This document shows, in pieces, positions 1 through 11,150 of a stretch of DNA of 64,000 nucleotides. The DNA is from Brachionus koreanus. Taxonomy: Eukaryota > Rotifera > Eurotatoria > Ploima > Brachionidae. Positions within the stretch are counted from its first letter, which is position 1; every line of letters starts with the position of its first letter. The notes beneath the pieces were generated by a model that was not told the origin of the DNA, did no database searches, and saw nothing but the letters and a program-made list of their open reading frames with translations. A program made the position numbers and the translations under genes. The stretch spans positions 466,599 through 530,598 of the forward strand of contig PJRA01000016.1 in the NCBI GenBank assembly GCA_016987375.1, written 5' to 3'.

Positions 1-544
1 TATAGAGACAAAAAACTGATAATTCACTACTTACTTAGTTGTGAGGGTTTTGGTGAAAATTGACGAAGAGCTGGACCAAATTAAGACAATCAAATTTGAT
101 ATTAATTTTTATTTTTGTTATTACAATATCAATTTGAAATAAAAAATAAAAAACGTCTATTTAAAATCGATAAAATTAAACAGGTATGTTTTTTTTTTCT
201 TTAATTTAATGAAAGTTTGATATATTTTAAAAAATCAATTTTATCTATTGCTTAAATTAAATTAAAGCCAATTTAATTAATTGAAAAATATTTGAAATTT
301 TTGAGCACTTTATTGTTTGGTTAATTTATAGAATTTTATCTTTTATGATTTTTTTTCCAATTAAATTTATAATTTAAAGAGCTTGAACAATTTTGTTTGA
401 TTTTTGACAGACAAATTTTGTGATATCTTAAATTCTTAATTTAAAAATAAATTGTTTGCATTATGATATTACACAATCAATATTAGGATACTTTTGTACG
501 CTTAGAAATAATCATAAATTTAAAAAGTGCTTTTCATTCTTCAG
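1..544. other. AT-rich stretch, no gene called
   Basis: Very A+T-rich. A short open stretch near 50-105 (+) could be an upstream exon of the gene whose possible last exon is at 545-632, but it has no convincing splice sites. Confidence 0.4.
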
Positions 545-632
545 ACAATATCCAGTTGGTTCAAATCCATATCCTCCAGAAGACCTAACTATTTCTATCT
601 CAGCGGGGTTGTTAATGGGTCCAGCGAAATGA
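545..632 (+). CDS. Possible terminal coding exon of an unrecognised gene
   Basis: A pyrimidine-rich tract ending TTCAG (to 544) precedes an open stretch that, read with one leading base, gives 28 residues including QYPVGSNPYPPEDLTIS and ends in TGA at 630-632. AATAAA-like signals follow within about 20 bases. The segment is clearly less A+T-rich than its flanks, as expected for an exon. The rest of the gene would lie left of the window or in the AT-rich 5' portion. I do not recognise the protein. The call rests only on composition, acceptor and open frame. Confidence 0.35.
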
Positions 633-704
633 ATAAAAAATACAAAATAAATTTAAACTAAATTAATCTAGATTGTTTTTTTTTAAATTTTAATTTTTTT
701 CCTT

Positions 705-1990
705 ATTCTCTCCTTGTGGAGCATAGAGTCATTACTTTTAATTTCCACTCAAGTCGATCTATCGCCTTCACCCTTGCTTCTCCCCATGTCATTCGGTGAG
801 CTCTTTCATGATTGTTGACATTCATGTTACTGCTGGTCTTTCTACCTTTCGTCGCCTTTGGGGTGTTCACTAAAGAGACTAAAGAGCTTTTTTGCTATTC
901 TTTTTTCTTACATTCTAAGTACATGCCCAAGCCATCACAATCTTTTGTATTTAATGCATTGACTTAATGGCCCTGAACTTGTTCTTTTGTATAGTTCAGT
1001 ATTTGACAGTGTCTCAGGCCCGTGTATCCCAAGAATACTTCGTAGGCTTCCAGCATGAAAGGTTTCAGACTTCTTTTATCAGATTCACACATTTCCCAGC
1101 ATTTGTTTCCGTACATCAGTGTTGCTTTTACTATAGTGTTTTAAAGTTTGAGTTTTGTTTCCTTGCCATAGCTAGTTGATTTCCATGCTGGTAGGAATCT
1201 AGCAAAGGTAATAATCTTTGCTTAAGCAAATTTTTTCTTAATGTCTCTTGTGCTCTCATTGATGTACTGATAATGCTTTCTAAGTATGTAAATTCGCTAA
1301 CACACTAGACTTGTGAATCATCAATGGTGATCAGGGTATCCAATTTAGTGTTTATGCCCATAACGTTCGTTTTGGCTACATTTATTTCGAGTTCAGTTGG
1401 TTTAGCGTTGCTCGCCAGATCTTGTGTCTTCATATGCATATGTTCTTCTGTACTAGATATTAACATCAGATCATCCGCAAAACTAAGACTAAGACTAAGT
1501 TTGAAGACTAAGATCCGCAAAGTCTTAGTCTTCAAACTTTGTTGTTAACCCCTATTGTATATCCCTCGCACTGACAGTTGTTTTCTTCATTACTTAATCA
1601 ATCACTATTAGCAATAGTATCGGAGAGAGAGCGCACCCTTGCCTCAGTCCTGTACAAACTTTGAAGCTCTCAGATTGCTCTTTTTCCAGAATCACACTAC
1701 ACTCGAATTTCTCGTGGAAGAGTTTTTTCAAGTTAACTATTTTCTGTGGTAAACCATACGATCTTAGTATGGCCACAGGGCTATGTTGTCAAAGGCTTTT
1801 TTGAAATCAATGAAGTTAAGATACAGGGGGCTGTTTCTTTCAATGCTTTGCTCTATGATGTTCCTAAGTGCAAATATCTGGTCTATGCATCCTCTCCTTC
1901 GTCTAAATTCTGCTTGTTCTTCTCTGAGTGTAACATCCAAAGAGTTTCTGATTCTTTCCAGAATTATGAAATATTTTTTTGACATTGAAA
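705..1990 (-). mobile_element. Decayed non-LTR retrotransposon (LINE), 3' part of the RT ORF
   Basis: Three reverse-strand frames give consecutive pieces of a LINE reverse transcriptase. At 1764-1985: FRRRRGCIDQIFALRNIIEQ then FIDFKKAFD. At 1594-1776: GLRQGCALSPILL. At 1305-1535: the FADD catalytic box (FADDLMLISS). Further on, 967-1179 read in reverse gives KATLMYGNKCWEM. About 708-860 gives the usual C-terminal tail (TWGEAR...DR..W...LCSTRRE, then TAA). Frameshifts separate the pieces and the 5' half (endonuclease, early RT) is missing, so this is a dead, 5'-truncated copy, typical of LINE insertion. The clade is uncertain; it resembles RTE/CR1-type elements common in invertebrates. Confidence 0.85.
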
Positions 1991-2378
1991 AATTGTTTTA
2001 AATTTTTAAAATTACATTCCAAAATAAAAAAAAAAATTTTTCTTAAGGTCAAAAAATTGTTCTGCAAAATGTATCAACTGATACAAAGTTTGTATCATCC
2101 AAATTTAGATTGTGTAAAATCTCTGCTATTTAATTTTAATAATTTTCTTATGCATTTCTACTGTTTGCACTATAGCAAAGTTTTTTCACTTACATACAGA
2201 GACTGTATAAAAGCTACCCTCCTTGTGGTCATGTCCAAGGCTCTCCTTCTACACTTACAAATAGTTATTTTTTTAAATACGAATTCAATATTGAATAAAA
2301 GTTTACTAAAATAGAGTAATCTACTTTAAAAACATGTCAATCAATTGGGATAAATACGTTATTAGACCAATTCATGCG
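1991..2378. other. AT-rich spacer, no gene seen
   Basis: No supported coding sequence. Around 2060-2100 a short phrase about tgcaaaatgtatcaactgat resembles part of the inverted-repeat element at 39702-40044. Confidence 0.4.
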
Positions 2379-2491
2379 ATTTGTTATAAAAGCATGTGTT
2401 ACATGTGCACTAAAGTCAATGCAAAAACCCACACTCATTATCAGCTCTATCATGGTAATTGAGCTTAGAGAAAGACCCAATAAGTGCATAA
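2379..2491 (-). pseudogene. Copied internal fragment of the Patched-domain gene
   Basis: These 113 bases match 6589-6701 in the same orientation with one visible mismatch (cccaataag against ccccataag). In the parent gene the segment encodes the TM region SSITMIELIMSVGFCIDFSAHVTHAFI. The homology stops abruptly at both ends, so this is a fragment, not a second gene. Confidence 0.85.
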
Positions 2492-2572
2492 GAGAAAAAT
2501 CTAAATTCCATAACAAATTTTGCATTCAAAAAAAATAAATTATTAAAAACAATAAAAATAAAAATTGATTAA

Positions 2573-2787
2573 AAACTATTATTAAAAAAAAAAAGAAGGA
2601 TAAATCATTAAACTAAACTTTTATTTTATCAATTAAAAAAAAAATAAAATTCGAAAACTAAATATGAAATCTATATCTAAAAATTAATAATGCTTGAAAT
2701 TTTAATTGAATTGATTGAATTTTTATAATTCAATTTTTGATGCAGTGTCACTCAAAGCTATGGCCATGTAAGCATCACCGTTTGGTG
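2573..2787 (-). pseudogene. Copied 3' end of the secreted-protein gene
   Basis: These 215 bases are an essentially identical copy of 3806-4020, in the same orientation, 1233 bases upstream. They cover the last codons and 3' untranslated sequence of the gene at 3956-5706. The match stops sharply at 2787/4020. Right after the junction the sequence becomes an inverted copy of another gene (see 2791-3053). Confidence 0.9.
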
Positions 2788-2790
2788 TTT

Positions 2791-3053
2791 TTTCACTACT
2801 AGGCTTTTCAAAATCTTATATATTTAAGTCTTTTTTCAAAACAATGATTATTTTGATGAGTCTTGGAATGCTTAATTCATTGCTTTTTTTGCCTGCATTG
2901 TTGTCTTTGATCGGTCCCAATTGGCCCGTGCACAAAGAATCCGAATCGTGTCAAAACAATGAAGAAGAAATGGTTCATCTAAATGGATCAAAAGTTAATG
3001 AAGCTGTTTAAGTTTTGTTTTTGCTGTTTGATGTTATTGTTAAAGCTTTTTTT
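2791..3053 (+). pseudogene. Inverted copy of the 3' end of the Patched-domain gene
   Basis: These 263 bases are the reverse complement of 6235-6497: the last about 73 codons (ending HLNGSKVNEAV, then TAA) and a little 3' untranslated sequence of the gene at 6277-9015. Coding sense here is on the + strand. The copy is nearly perfect, so it is recent, or an assembly product of two haplotypes. Confidence 0.9.
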
Positions 3054-3661
3054 ATTTTTTGTTTTATAAAATTTAAAAAATATAAAATTTTTGAAAGATT
3101 TTGACCAATTAAGTAAGTAAGTAAAATTTAATTAAATAATTATTAGTGTATTTGATTTTTAAGAAAAATTTTGAATTAAAAACTGATAAAACTGAGCAAA
3201 TATTTTACACAGATTTATATGAAAAATTTTATACAGATCATTAAATTATAAACATTAGAGTTTTTTTTCTCAAAGTTATTTTATTGATTTAAATTCTTTT
3301 TAAAATAGGTAAAAAATCTCTACAGGTAAAGTCTAATTAGCGATATAATTTTTAGTAAATGATTTCGTTTATAGAATACACAAGCACAACTTAAAAATAG
3401 AATATAAATTTTTTTAATTTTAGACATGCTTTTAATTCTTCAATCAATACAAATGTTGATATATTATATAACTAAATTGTTAAATTTGAAATTTTTATTA
3501 ATAACCAATCGGATTTTCTATTGTTATTGACTAAAGAAGAAAAATTATTATTCTTAAAGAAGACTAAAAAAAATATTGGAAGGAGTCTAAATCAAAAAAC
3601 TAAAAAATAATTAAAACGCTTAAGAATTTTTGTTTTTTAAAATAAGAGAGGCAAATTTAGC
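3054..3661. other. AT-rich spacer, no gene seen
   Basis: Long A and T runs and no supportable open frame or RNA gene. Confidence 0.4.
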
Positions 3662-3765
3662 AGGCAAAATGAAAATAATTTTACATTTTCATATTTTTAG
3701 ATTTTTTGTGCAATTTTTCAGAGAATTAAAAAAACACTCTCAAATTATTTGGTAAACAAAATTAA
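3662..3765 (+). mobile_element. Solo half of foldback element family B
   Basis: Starts GGCAAAATGAAAATAATTTT and runs through an AGATTTTTTGTGCAAT phrase to a CTCAAATTATTTGGT phrase. The same sequence forms each arm of the palindromic element at 46849-47034. Only one arm is present here. It is non-coding. Confidence 0.6.
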
Positions 3766-3955
3766 AATTAAAAATTTTTCTTAAATAAAAAAAATAAATT
3801 AATCAAAACTATTATTAAAAAAAAAAAGAAGGATAAATCATTAAACTAAACTTTTATTTTATCAATTAAAAAAAAAATAAAATTCGAAAACTAAATATGA
3901 AATCTATATCTAAAAATTAATAATGCTTGAAATTTTAATTGAATTGATTGAATTT

Positions 3956-5706
3956 TTATAATTCAATTTTTGATGCAGTGTCACTCAAAGCTATGGCCAT
4001 GTAAGCATCACCGTTTGGTGTAATTGCATGTCCAGTGCCAAATGAATCGTATTTTTTCCATGTTTCCAGAGCAACTTTGTTTCTACTGTTTTTACTGCAA
4101 ATGTATCTCTCATTATCAATTAGTCTAGCAACTCTGTGTTTTAAATTTGAAAAATTATCAAAACATGTAACTTGTCCAAAGTCATCTAGTATTAAAATTT
4201 AGAATTATATGCATGATTTTATAATTAAACAAAAAAATGTATTACTATCATTTATAATAAACGAGTATTCATTTATTTTGGTTGATGAATCAAGTCTCAT
4301 TGCAACAACCAAAACTCTAGCATCATTAACACCAGTAAAATCGGGGGAAGTAAATTTTCCACTGCCAGCCATCTTATCAGCAGCTTCTTGTGCAACAGTA
4401 TTTAAAGCTTGATTTTTGTTCAACACAGGTAGACCGTCAGCTTTTCTGTCTTGATTGATTGGCACAATAGACAAGTCCATGGCTCTTCGCCAAATATCGA
4501 CCAAAGAGCTTTTGCCTAGTGGATTTGTAACATAGGATTTTTGCGGTGGAGCAAACCATGGCCATTGTTTAAGTCTATTGAAAAGACTTAGTCTTCTTTC
4601 TCTTGGCAATACTCGTACATCATCTCTAGATGGAAAACTCAATGCAAATATAATGTTTATGTTTCCATTTGAATCAAGTGAATAAGCTTCACCGTATTTA
4701 TTAAAGCTTTTGAATATTTCTTCACGGTCGAACATTTCATACATTGTTTTGAAATGACTCTCAAACTCATCTCTTAGTTCTTGGTCATTTAGTCGTTTTG
4801 TTGGTTTTTTTGGTGCAACAAATGGCTCATTAACCCATAGATTTACTTTTAAAAATTGATGTTCTACTTCAGACGTAGCTCTGATGTGGCCACCATGTGT
4901 CAAAATGGTTACTATTTGATCACCAATACCCCAAACCCCAGTTTCTTCAGTGCTCCAAAATCCTTTGCCAAACAAATCAGGCACATCAAAAGTCATCTCA
5001 TAGTTTTCATTTTTAAATATGCTTGTGTGCACAGTGTCTTTGAATATGTCCAATGTATATCTATCAGAACGTGGATCTGCCATTGATTCAAACACTTTTA
5101 GCATGTTGTTAAATTTTACTTTATAATTGTAATTGTCATTTTGAAATTTGAACACACCAGTACCAGTTCTCCACAAATTTTTAACTGCATCTTCATCACA
5201 TTTCAATGGAACAGTCATTGTATCACATCTTGTGATGTCCATTAATTTTTTCAATTCTTTCAATTCAACATTCAATGTGTTGTTTTTGTATCTAAGATTC
5301 AAATATCCTGGCATACCGTTCATTACGGCTTAAATTAGGATATATTAATTATTTTCTTTTCTTTAAATATTAATAAAAAATATTTACAATCAAAATTATC
5401 AGCCAAAATGTCGTGATAATTTGTGCTGCCATTTAATTTTATTCCAAATACCAAAACATTTAAATCGTCTGGTTTTTCATAGGAATTGATAAAGCTGTGT
5501 GGATTACCATCTAAATCAGCCACTGCCTGAGCCAATTCGGTCAAGTAATCATCTTTTTTAAGTTGCTCGGATCCAAAGTTAAATCCACCCATATATTCAT
5601 TGAGTAAATCAATTGAATGACCAACAAACCAATGCTCTGGATCTCTGAGTGGAACTTTTGCCAAACAAAATCCTAAGCCAAAAACTAGTAGCAATGTTTT
5701 TAGCAT
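3956..5706 (-). CDS. Unrecognised secreted protein with an internal repeat (3 exons)
   Basis: Spliced CDS on the reverse strand: 5706-5388, 5328-4246, 4185-3956. Both introns are phase 1, GT-AG and about 60 bp. It encodes 543 aa. The start is the ATG at 5706 because it opens a clear signal peptide (MLKTLLLVFGLGFCLAKV); the frame is open 32 codons further upstream but those residues are basic and less plausible. The protein is therefore probably secreted or vesicular. An N-terminal segment (about residues 45-105: LTELAQAVADLDG...LNVLVFGIKLNGST) resembles a C-terminal one (LNTVAQEAADKMAG...ARVLVVAMRLDSST), suggesting a duplicated domain flanking a central about 300-residue region. LNTVAQEAADKMA is faintly CAP/SCP-like, but I see no CAP signature. 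Function unknown. A 3' fragment of this gene is copied at 2573-2787. Confidence 0.8.
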
Positions 5707-6276
5707 TTTCTTAGCTTTTTTATTAAATCTAAAAATATTTTTTGAAAAAAAAATAAAATGAAAGCTCCGATTACTCCTTCTTAAATAGCTTTGACTATTC
5801 AATTTAAAGTAAAAATTTTAACTTTTGAACACTGTATGCAGTGATTTTATCGACGCGTATGAAAGCATTTATTCAATTTTTGATTTTCAAGAAATTTTTC
5901 TGCGTTTTATTTGAATACTACCCATTTATCACATCTGATTGTTTGTGATTGAATTTAGATCTAATTTCGCTTAACCGTACATGTTTCATTGCTCTTTTTG
6001 CTCTAAACTATTAAGTTAAAAAAAAAAGCTCAAAACTAATAGAATAAATAAATTTTTTATTTTCTAATTTCTATTTTTTTAATTTACTCATCTTTTGATC
6101 GTATATACAACTTTTTATGAAATTTATTACTTAACTTTATATTAATTAACTTTTTTAATTATTTGAAAACAAAATATTTTTTTTTATTTCAAATTTTGAT
6201 TGCATATATTTCAAGAAGAAAATTTTATTTAAACAAAAAAAGCTTTAACAATAACATCAAACAACAAAAACAAAAT
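5707..6276. other. Spacer between two reverse-strand genes
   Basis: Holds the presumed promoter and 5' leader of the secreted-protein gene and the 3' untranslated tail of the Patched-domain gene. The part from 6235 is duplicated in inverted form at 2791-3053. No other gene is seen. Confidence 0.5.
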
Positions 6277-9015
6277 TTAAACAGCTTCATTAACTTTTGA
6301 TCCATTTAGATGAACCATTTCTTCTTCATTGTTTTGACACGATTCGGATTCTTTGTGCACTGGCCAATTGGGACCGATCAAAGACAACAATGCAGGCAAA
6401 AAAAGCAATGAATTAAGCATTCCAAGACTCATCAAAATAATCATTGTTTTGAAAAAAGACTTAAATATATAAGATTTTGAAAAGCCTAGTAGTGAAATGC
6501 CGACTATAGTAGACAAAGCCGAATTGAATATCGGCACGCCAACATGCATAAACGCTTTGTAAGCTCGCCTGTTGCGATTACCCTTGCCATTTGTTATAAA
6601 AGCATGTGTTACATGTGCACTAAAGTCAATGCAAAAACCCACACTCATTATCAGCTCTATCATGGTAATTGAGCTTAGAGAAAGACCCCATAAGTGCATA
6701 AATCCCATTAGACCTGTCATTATGGATAACATTGAAGCTATGATGCAAAAAACAGACACCAAATCTGGTATGAAAATTAAAGCTATTAAATACATTGACT
6801 CTAAAGCTATTATAAATGACTGGATCACATTTGGCAATGTTTCTTCGAATTGTTCATAGTACTTGAATGTAATTGAGTATGGAATAACTGGTAAGCCAGA
6901 TTCTTGGCAAACTTTTCTCAATAGATGCATCGGTATTGCGTCCAATGAGCTCAAATAGAGCTCTGAGTATTGCAAATAGAAACGTGATGCTTCAATTTGA
7001 TACTCGTACATGTTTTCATTTGCGTCCAAATCGGACATTTTAAAATAGCCAGCCGATACTGTTTTGTTTAAATCATAGTTAAAATAGGTTTTTTTTATTA
7101 TTACATCATTGAGAAATGGTGGATAGGATTTTATTGAATCTATTAAATTTTTAACTGAGTTTTTGTAATCAATTTTGTTTGACTTGAACATGTCTAACCA
7201 ATTTAGTCTGAATGAGTTGCTGATGCCCTTTATTTTGGCCGAATTTTTGAGAAGATTTTCTATAAGTATTCTGTTTTGAATGTCATCATAGTCAATTGGC
7301 TCTTTCATTACCAACATAACTATGGGATACAAATCGTTTAGCTTTGAATTGTCCTTTACATAGGTCGAGTAGTACGAGTCATCGGACACCAGGTCTTGTA
7401 ACTCTATGCCTTCGTGTATATGATAAGCGTTCCATGCTGAAAAACTCATGTAAATTAAAAATAAAAATAATGTTATCAATTTTCCTAATTTATGACAGAT
7501 TAAAAATTCAAAAATTTTCAATCCATTTTCTTTTAATTTTTTAGTATTAAAAAAATTTATGCTCAAATGCTTTGGCTGTGCTTTGATGCAGGGCAGAAAT
7601 GCATTTTGCTTGTTCAATATTCGCCTACAATGCAAGCACAGAAATCCAGTGAAAAATGTCAATTGATAAAAGTAGCAGAAAAGAATTGATATGCCAGCAT
7701 ACAAACAAAATATCTGCACACTTCTAAAGCCAGTTGTTATACCAACCAAAAATGCGGTAAAATCGGTCAATGAAGTTATTGTTATGCTCACACCAGATCT
7801 GGTCAATGTTTTGACAATTAGATCTTGTAGTATTTTATCTTTGGAATCTTGAGAAGAATTTTTTTTGGACACTTGTTGAAAAGAAGAATAGATCAAGAAC
7901 ATGTCGTCTATTCCGATGCCAATAACCAGAAAAGGAATAACAAAAATTAGATTGCATCCTGGGTAATTCAAATAAGAGCATAGGCCGAATGAGGAAGATA
8001 TGCCGAAAAAAGCTGAGCCAATGCCAGCAAATGGAAGAACATAGCTTGGCGAAGTTATCAAATTGGTTCCCAAGGACATCAACAAACAAGCAAAAACAAT
8101 TATTAGAGAAAAAGTACCAACTACTAGTTTTATGTCCAAAGTGATATTAGCAGTCATTTCATTGTCTAAAGATTGGGACGCTGCATAGCTTATTCTAAAT
8201 AGACCATTTTTGTCATTGCATTCACCTTGATTTTTTTTCACTGTTTTCATCAGGCTTAAAAATTTCATCTCCCAATTTATGACCTCAGGTGTTGGATTGT
8301 CAATATTGTCTTTTAAATTGTAGCGAAGTTTGACCAGTCTGGCATAAGCGGGCTCTTTTCCATTAACGCTTTCATTTTGAAAATTTATTCTAAAATCCTT
8401 ACCAAGATTGTATGTGAGGTCAGTAAAGCCAATTTTGCCCGAATCACCAAAACTGACATAGAAGCGAAAGTTTTTCCTATCATAACTTTGATCCCATTGG
8501 TACAAAGAGCTCTTTCGCTCCATAGATGAGCGCAAAAATGATTCATAAAATTGCGGTTCGAGCAAATCAACTCCATCTATAAGACACTCACCGTTTCGTC
8601 TGGCACAAACTTCATCTAAATCTGCCATTTCTAGTACAAGCTCATGAATTTTTTTCACATGCTGCAAATAGTTTTCACTAAGAATGTTCTTGTCCGAGCA
8701 TGTTTGAAAGTTAATTTCGGCCCAGGTGCCGAAATCGGCTAGTTGGTGCAGAAAAAAATCATCACCCAGCATTGTTGAGTTATTGAACAAACTTTTAACC
8801 AGCTTTTCATCTTGTTTGGCCTGTGACCGCACCGGAAAGAACAACTGGTCAACATTGGTTATCATTTGTAAGCGCAGTATGCCCATTGAAAGTACCAAAT
8901 TGACCATGAATGAGGCTACAATTACTTTGACATAGTGACGAGAGATAAATCTGCCATAGTTTAGAAACAATTTCTCATAGAACAAATTCACCTTCTGGAA
9001 TAAATAGTGGAACAT
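6277..9015 (-). CDS. Patched domain-containing transmembrane protein (PTCHD3/PTR-like)
   Basis: Single uninterrupted frame of 912 codons starting at the ATG at 9015. The architecture is that of the Patched/PTR branch of RND transporters: one TM helix near residues 32-55, a large extracellular loop, a sterol-sensing-type five-TM block (about 290-460) containing GIGIDDMFLIYSSF, another TM and loop, and a final multi-TM block with SSITMIELIMSVGFCIDF. GIGIDD is the family's conserved acidic TM4 motif. Length fits PTCHD3/PTR proteins (about 850-950 aa) and is shorter than true Patched. Family members move or sense sterols and lipids in membranes; the substrate here is unknown. The C-terminus is short and polar. 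Lack of introns is unusual beside the intron-rich neighbours. Two fragments of this gene are copied near 2.4-3.1 kb. Confidence 0.9.
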   Translation of the reverse strand: MFHYLFQKVNLFYEKLFLNYGRFISRHYVKVIVASFMVNLVLSMGILRLQMITNVDQLFFPVRSQAKQDEKLVKSLFNNSTMLGDDFFLHQLADFGTWAEINFQTCSDKNILSENYLQHVKKIHELVLEMADLDEVCARRNGECLIDGVDLLEPQFYESFLRSSMERKSSLYQWDQSYDRKNFRFYVSFGDSGKIGFTDLTYNLGKDFRINFQNESVNGKEPAYARLVKLRYNLKDNIDNPTPEVINWEMKFLSLMKTVKKNQGECNDKNGLFRISYAASQSLDNEMTANITLDIKLVVGTFSLIIVFACLLMSLGTNLITSPSYVLPFAGIGSAFFGISSSFGLCSYLNYPGCNLIFVIPFLVIGIGIDDMFLIYSSFQQVSKKNSSQDSKDKILQDLIVKTLTRSGVSITITSLTDFTAFLVGITTGFRSVQIFCLYAGISILFCYFYQLTFFTGFLCLHCRRILNKQNAFLPCIKAQPKHLSINFFNTKKLKENGLKIFEFLICHKLGKLITLFLFLIYMSFSAWNAYHIHEGIELQDLVSDDSYYSTYVKDNSKLNDLYPIVMLVMKEPIDYDDIQNRILIENLLKNSAKIKGISNSFRLNWLDMFKSNKIDYKNSVKNLIDSIKSYPPFLNDVIIKKTYFNYDLNKTVSAGYFKMSDLDANENMYEYQIEASRFYLQYSELYLSSLDAIPMHLLRKVCQESGLPVIPYSITFKYYEQFEETLPNVIQSFIIALESMYLIALIFIPDLVSVFCIIASMLSIMTGLMGFMHLWGLSLSSITMIELIMSVGFCIDFSAHVTHAFITNGKGNRNRRAYKAFMHVGVPIFNSALSTIVGISLLGFSKSYIFKSFFKTMIILMSLGMLNSLLFLPALLSLIGPNWPVHKESESCQNNEEEMVHLNGSKVNEAV

Positions 9016-10555
9016 TTTTTTGTTTTTGCTGAATAGGAATTATATTCCGATTAAAACTAACTTATATATAACAAATTTTGAGCTCGTGGTTTATAACAAA
9101 TTGATTAAAAAAAAATTGACATGAAGCATTCAATTAAAGCATTCATCTAAAAAAATTAAATTAGTTAATTCTAGAATGAGAAAAATAAGAAATATATTTT
9201 CTTCTGTCTTTTTTTAATCTTTTATAGTTGACTGTAGACCCTCTTTAGATATAAAAATATTTTTAAAAAAAATTGGGCTTTTTATGTTTAAAGAAGCATT
9301 TATTTATTTTTTTTTAATTTATTCATCAAGATATAGATAAGTATATTTTTAACCGCACTTAAGAGAAAATTTATGCTCAAGTTTTTGTAAAATATTTATA
9401 AAAAAAAAAATTATAAATAAGCTTTGGCAAATAGACGTATTGCCGAAAGTAAAAATTATTTTATTTTTGTTCATAATTAATTTTTTAAGTTAGTCGAGAG
9501 CAAATTTGATCAAAAACTGCAATTTCTTCTTTTTTTTTTGATCACCAAAAGATTATTGTTTAAAAAACTGTTTGCTCTCAAATGATAACTTTTATTTAGA
9601 GTCTAAATATTTCTCTAAAACAATTATTTTTGAATAATTTATCTGTTTATTTTCACGTGAAAATTAATAATACACACGCTTGATGATAAAATAAAATTTC
9701 CTATCGAATAACTTTAAGTTTTTTTTAATTCTCTATCAAATTAGTTAAGAAAAATTAGTGTTTAACAATTTATCTGCTTATTAAAAATTTTACATGACTA
9801 TGTAAAATATTGCTGTAATGGTATGTTAAATTAGAAAAAATTATTTTCAAAATTTATTTTTAGTTTTGTCTTTTATTTCTAGTTTAAAAAGTGAATTGAA
9901 TAAAACATACATGGAAACTCATTTTGTAAATGCCCTAAACACCCTGCTACAGCTTTAACATTTTCTGGTATTTTTCTTGTAAGAAATAAATAAATTTTTA
10001 AAAATCGATCAAAAATTATTTTTAATTTTAAATCTTAATGAACAAACTCAAAATTCTGATAAAAAAAAATAAGTTTTTAAAATAAGATTCGCGTGAATTA
10101 AAATAATGAATTTTAAAATTTGAAAATTTTTTGATTTCAATTTTACAAAGCAAGAATATTTTTTAAAAAATGTCTTTAGTTTGGAATTTTCTTTACTTTA
10201 TAAAAATCAAAAATATATTTTTCCAAAAGATTTAGTTTTTTTAAAAATTCAAATTTTTTATTTTTGTAAAGACCCTAGCCTCTACTGATGAAAGAATTTA
10301 CATTGGTTCTTGTACAGGAAGTTGAATTTTGAGGTGTTTCAATAATTTAGAAAATATGGGTAGGGAAAACAATCTAAAAAAACTATCTAATTTTAATTTT
10401 TAGGCTGATAATTAACACAAAAAAAAAGGAATAAAATATAAATATTCAATTTAACCTATTAATTTTCTTGAACGACTTTTCGACAACGAACATTTAGTCT
10501 CTATTCCTGGATAATCAATTGCATCCATAAAACAACCAAATGAATGCATATTGCT
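9016..10555. other. AT-rich spacer, no gene seen
   Basis: Upstream flank of the Patched-domain gene. Nothing supportable: only poly-A/T runs and short open frames without coding character. Confidence 0.4.
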
Positions 10556-11150
10556 GTATCTAAAAAGTTAATGCATGGACAATGTATCTGTTCAAAAAAG
10601 ATTTATCAACACTATATGTTTTAATTAATTGACTTGGCAAAATTTTGGTCATCGTAATTTTGGATGATCAAAAATATTTTTGTTTTGCTGTCAATAAAAT
10701 GACAGGAAATGCTGGGTATCATTCAAATGAACAAAAAAAAAAATGTCCAAAAAATATTCTTTTTTCAGCATTCTTTTTCAAAAAGAATATTTTTTGGAAA
10801 TCACACTTGAAATCACACTTGGAAAAATGATTTCTACTATTCATCGAAAAATTATTTTTTTTGTCTGATTTAGCAATGCTGAGATGATTTCTTGGATGGA
10901 TAAAATGGTTTACTATAATACATTAATCCTCCACATGTTCCAGAAGCAAGACTAATAGAGGCATTTTGGGGTATCTTGGCATAGAATGTCTATGAATGAG
11001 ATTGGAAACCAACAAAAGACTAACAATTAATTCAACGTATTGAATCATGTTTAAAAAAGTTGATTCAAACTTACAATCAAAGATCTATAGTTGGTCTAAA
11101 GGTGTTTTGTCTGCATACAAAAAACAATTTTTAACAGAAATAAAATGAGT
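10556..11150 (+). mobile_element. Decayed mariner/Tc-like transposase remnant
   Basis: Two islands of transposase-like sequence survive among stops and frameshifts. About 10645-10730 gives VIVILDDQKYFCF...GNAGYHSNEQ, like the first-aspartate block of Tc1/mariner-type DDE transposases. About 10920-11000 gives NPPHVPEARLIEAFWGILA, like the final block (NPPN.PQARPIE.FWG) carrying the last acidic residue, followed by a Y/W-rich tail with IQRIESCLKKV. No intact ORF or clear terminal repeats remain, so it is inactive. Confidence 0.7.
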
